Shown here: in pieces, positions 61,343 through 64,000 of the stretch
Numbering within the stretch: position 1 is the stretch's first letter
Layout: each line of letters opens with the position of its first letter
Source of the DNA: Tupaia tana
Lineage: Eukaryota > Chordata > Mammalia > Scandentia > Tupaiidae
Length of the DNA: 64,000 bases
Direction of reading: 5' to 3'
NCBI GenBank assembly: GCA_026018925.1
Contig: JAKSZU010000013.1
Location: 77,985,791 to 78,049,790 of the forward strand
Position numbers and translations under genes: made by a program
Notes under the pieces: generated by a model
The model's database searches: none
The model's input: only the letters and a program-made list of their open reading frames with translations
Told to the model about the DNA's origin: nothing

Positions 61343-61404
61343 TAATGGAATACATATCTTCTTTTATCAAATAGTATGGAATTTATCCAGTTTAAAATAT
61401 AAAA

Positions 61405-61866
61405 TATTGGAGCCTGCAAGTGGCATTGTGGTTAAGGCGCTGGATTCCCACATGGCCAACTGTGTTTAGTGTGTGGGGGCTTGAAAATCATGCCAAGGGA
61501 CCAGCAGTTAGTGTAATGGCTATGTCGCTGGACTCCCACGTAGTCGACCGCGGTTCGAGTCCCAGACCTGGTGGCTTAAAACTCATGCCGGGCGCGTGTG
61601 CGTGCGTGCCCAAGATCCCGAGAGGAGAATGGAGGAGAAGGAATTGCGGCGTGGCCATCCCCTCTGGGGGGTGATTTCTCGCTTTCTATCTCTCTGTCTG
61701 TCTGGCGAGCACACACGCCCTATAGCAAAAACCTCTCCAAAAAAAAAAAAAAGAAAATCATGCCAAGCATGTGATTGTACATGCAGTGTGGCCATCCCCT
61801 CGGGGGACATTTCTTTTTCCCTCTCTCTGTCTTTGGCAAGCATACATGGCCTATGGCAAAAACAAG
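61405..61866 (+). mobile_element. SINE type C split by a young SINE
   Basis: Head 61405-61482 (GGAGCCTGCAAGTGGCATTG) and tail 61768-61866 (ACATGGCCTATGGCAAAAAC), then a GATA repeat. Confidence 0.82.
61498..61752 (+). mobile_element. SINE type A nested in an older SINE
   Basis: 15-bp duplication GAAAATCATGCCAAG at 61483-61497 and 61753-61767. Confidence 0.95.
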
Positions 61867-61881
61867 AACAGCAGCAACAAC

Positions 61882-61918
61882 AGATAGATAGATCGATCGA
61901 TCGATAGATAGATAGATA
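61882..61918. repeat. GATA/GATC tetranucleotide repeat
   Basis: (GATA)n with a (GATC)3 core at the end of a SINE tail. Confidence 0.92.
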
Positions 61919-61924
61919 AAGTAT

Positions 61925-62595
61925 TTAAAGAATTTTTAAAAATATTTTGTACCAGTAACATTTTTTACTATAAATAACAGAACACAATTAATAATGACTA
62001 AAGCAGTGGGGGAGACAAGAAGATGAGAAGAAGGAATAATAATACACATCCATCTTCTGAAGGGAAATTTTTTCAGGAATTTCTAGTAAACTGTTATTTA
62101 TGTCTCACTGTCTAGAACTATAATCACACGTCTTCTAGTTGTATGGGAGGCTAACAAGACAGTTGGCATCTTTATTAGTGTAGGCAGGCAAATAGGAAGG
62201 GATTGTGTGATGAATTTTCAGTATATATCTCATAAAGTATAGGTAAGCATAGTTTCCTTAGTTTACAGCACTATTTTTCTCATTTTGTAAGTGCACAGTA
62301 CTTATTTGATACTCAAGTGAAATACTTCTTGGGTGTTCATATACAAAAATTTGAACTTATATTTCCATCCTGCTTAATGGTTACAGTGCTTTCATACATG
62401 CAAGATGGAAGGAAGAGAACATTGAAGATCTTTTGGGATATTAAAAAGCCAGGCCTGGAAGGGGTCCTATCCCCAGTACTTCTATCTATATTTCATTGAT
62501 CAGAACACAATTTAACTCTGTATCCAAACAGGAGAAGATACTTGTTATTGGTGCAAATTAGCATTCTCTGTCAGAATGATCATTTTCTCTCACTT
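61925..62595 (+). other. FKTN intron, nothing recognised
   Basis: No match to the next fukutin exon. Confidence 0.6.
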
Positions 62596-62599
62596 AACA

Positions 62600-62660
62600 A
62601 TATAAACAACAACTGCCTGTTGAGCACCTACTGGATACTAGACATTCTCTTGAGTCTTCT
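62600..62660 (+). mobile_element. L2-like remnant
   Basis: TGTTGAGCACCTACTGGATA followed by CTAGACATTCTCTTG. Confidence 0.5.
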
Positions 62661-62879
62661 AGTTGTGAAACTTTAAGTCTATTAATGGAGTTTATTTAAA
62701 CAAGTAAAAAATAATACAGTTACTAATATGATAAAAGTTTGTGTATGTGATGAGAGTGTAGATGAGGGTATAACTACTTTGCATGATAACATTGAAAGAC
62801 AGTAAGTGATATGCATAAAATTGAAAAATGTTTATAAATACCATGGCCAGTGAGGAAAAACTTTTAAGACACCACTCTA

Positions 62880-63020
62880 TTATTTAATAACCTTTGTGTT
62901 TGGTATTAAAATTTAGAGCTTTATTTTTCTTAACTGTAGCTTAACCTCACATAATTTCTGTGAGTATCAAATGAGATAACATGAATAACTTTTGTACATA
63001 TTATATAAATTATAGAGGTA
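62880..63020 (+). mobile_element. Probable MIR remnant
   Basis: CTTAACCTCACATAATTTCT and GTATCAAATGAGATAACATG fit the MIR tail. Weak. Confidence 0.4.
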
Positions 63021-63229
63021 GTGTCCTGTAGTGAGAAGGCCCTCACATTTGGTTGGAGAAGACCTAAATACTTAGGGTAGCTTTGCATTCTATCAGTTTT
63101 CTTTCTTTAGACAAGAAACCTGAGTTACATGTCTTGTTTCCTTATCTATAATACCTCTCCTACTTCCTTTAAAGGGTAGGTGCCACATGCAGATGCAATA
63201 CAGGTTGAGTATCCCTTATCCAAAATGCT

Positions 63230-63405
63230 TGGGGGCTGGCAGGTCGCATAGTGGTTAAAGACGCTGGATTCCCACATGGCCGACTGCATTTCAAGTCCCA
63301 GAACTGGTGGCTTACTTTCTTTCTGTCTCTCTCTCATCAAACTGGAAAATCATCATCATCATCATCATAAATAAAATTAAATTTAAAAATAATTATTTCA
63401 AAACA
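63230..63405 (+). mobile_element. SINE type B in Tigger-like element
   Basis: GGGGGCTGGCAGGTCGCATA head and (ATC)n tail at 63350-63368. Confidence 0.85.
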
Positions 63406-63574
63406 AAACAAATACTTGGAACTGAAATGTTTCAGATTTTGAAATATTTGCAGATATATAATGAGATATCTTAGGGAGAGGACCCAAGTCTAAACATGAA
63501 ATTCATTTATATTTATATACACCATATATACATAACCCGAAGGTAATTTTACACAATATTTTTGTATTTCAACA

Positions 63575-63762
63575 TTTTTAAAGAATTATTTAATTTCACT
63601 AATTATTATTATTTTTAAAAAATTTGCTACAGGGCATATACACTCACTAGAGAGAGGCAAAGAGAGAGAGGAAGTGAGAAAGCAAGCTGCCAGGTTCGGG
63701 ACTCAAACCACAGTTTGCCATGTGGGAGCCCAGTGCCTTAACCATGCCACCTACTGGCCTGG
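63575..63762 (-). mobile_element. SINE type B in Tigger-like element
   Basis: AAATTTGCTACAGGGCATAT to ATGCCACCTACTGGCC; duplication TATTTCAACATTTT at 63565 and 63763. Confidence 0.85.
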
Positions 63763-64000
63763 TATTTCAACATTTTGACTGTGACTGTCACATGAGAGCA
63801 GATGTGTAATTTTTCACTTAAAACATCACATTGACACTCAAAAAGTTTTGAATTTTGGAGTATTTTGGATTTTTGTATACTCAACCTATTATGTATAGAA
63901 CAGTTCTTTGGAAATTGTAAATTCGTATTCAAATGTAAGGTGTTTTTAATAATACTGTTTACCATTTATAATGCTAGTTGTTGAAATTAGGATTAAAATT

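Larger units (their letters stand above)
63203..63893. mobile_element. Tigger-like DNA transposon with two nested SINEs
   Basis: Ends CAGGTTGAGTATCCCTTATC (63203) and GTATACTCAACCT (63877) are inverted. The body has GATATCTTAGGGAGAGGACC and TCACATGAGAGCAGATGTG, as in a common mammalian Tigger-type repeat. Type B SINEs of opposite strand are inserted at 63230 and 63575. Confidence 0.75.

Overview
The window is nuclear DNA from a placental mammal. It holds the 3' half of one protein gene (FSD1L, + strand), the 5' part of the next (FKTN, + strand), a cyclin B1 processed pseudogene between them, and dense retrotransposon sequence. Exons have consensus GT/AG borders and their translations match the mammalian FSD1L and fukutin proteins. 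The order FSD1L-FKTN is the same as on human 9q31. There are no Alu, B1/B2, carnivore, ruminant or horse SINEs. Instead the window carries about 75 copies of lineage-specific tRNA-derived SINEs. A dermopteran (colugo) is one possible source, but I cannot confirm that by eye.

Layout. 1-38961 is FSD1L: six coding exons (2198-2296, 9933-10062, 19274-19374, 19825-20076, 25352-25440, 38839-38961), all consistent in phase and ending in TAA. They encode the end of the FN3 domain, a Ser/Lys-rich linker and the SPRY domain. 38962 to about 45185 is a repeat-poor stretch read as a long FSD1L 3'UTR. 45200-54950 is intergenic, with the cyclin B1 retrocopy (about 45775-47385, minus) and SINEs. 54950-55930 is the FKTN CpG island and promoter with a probable non-coding first exon. 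56841-57047, 59241-59300 and 61118-61321 are FKTN exons encoding its first 123 residues; the rest of the gene lies beyond the window.

Mobile DNA. A full-length young LINE-1 lies on the minus strand of the last FSD1L intron (about 25782-31992). It has a perfect 16-bp target-site duplication, an intact 1285-codon ORF2, an ORF1 broken by a single nonsense codon, and four 129-bp tandem monomers at its 5' end. It is inserted in an older L1. Two copies of a different, older element have L1 ORF1 followed by about 0.5 kb of non-coding sequence where ORF2 should be. This is a half-L1 (HAL1)-like arrangement (about 3480-5660 minus; 21262-22404 plus). One ERV-type LTR and several old DNA transposons (MER5/hAT, Tigger-like, mariner-like) plus L2 and MIR relics complete the picture.

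SINE nomenclature used below (my labels). Type A: about 255 bp, tRNA-like head with the B-box GGTTCGAGTCC, a G/C-rich middle, a tail ending CCCTATAGCAAAAACCTCTC plus poly-A. Type B: about 165 bp, a similar head joined to a short pyrimidine-rich tail ending TGGTCAAATTAAAATAAA. Type C: diverged, older A-like copies. Type D: older copies with a GTGTGGCACAGG head and a TCTCTCATGAAAGAAA end. Type E: a fourth, old family seen three times. Strand is that of the tRNA-like head reading 5' to 3'.

No tRNA, rRNA or other structural RNA gene, CRISPR array or prokaryotic feature was found.
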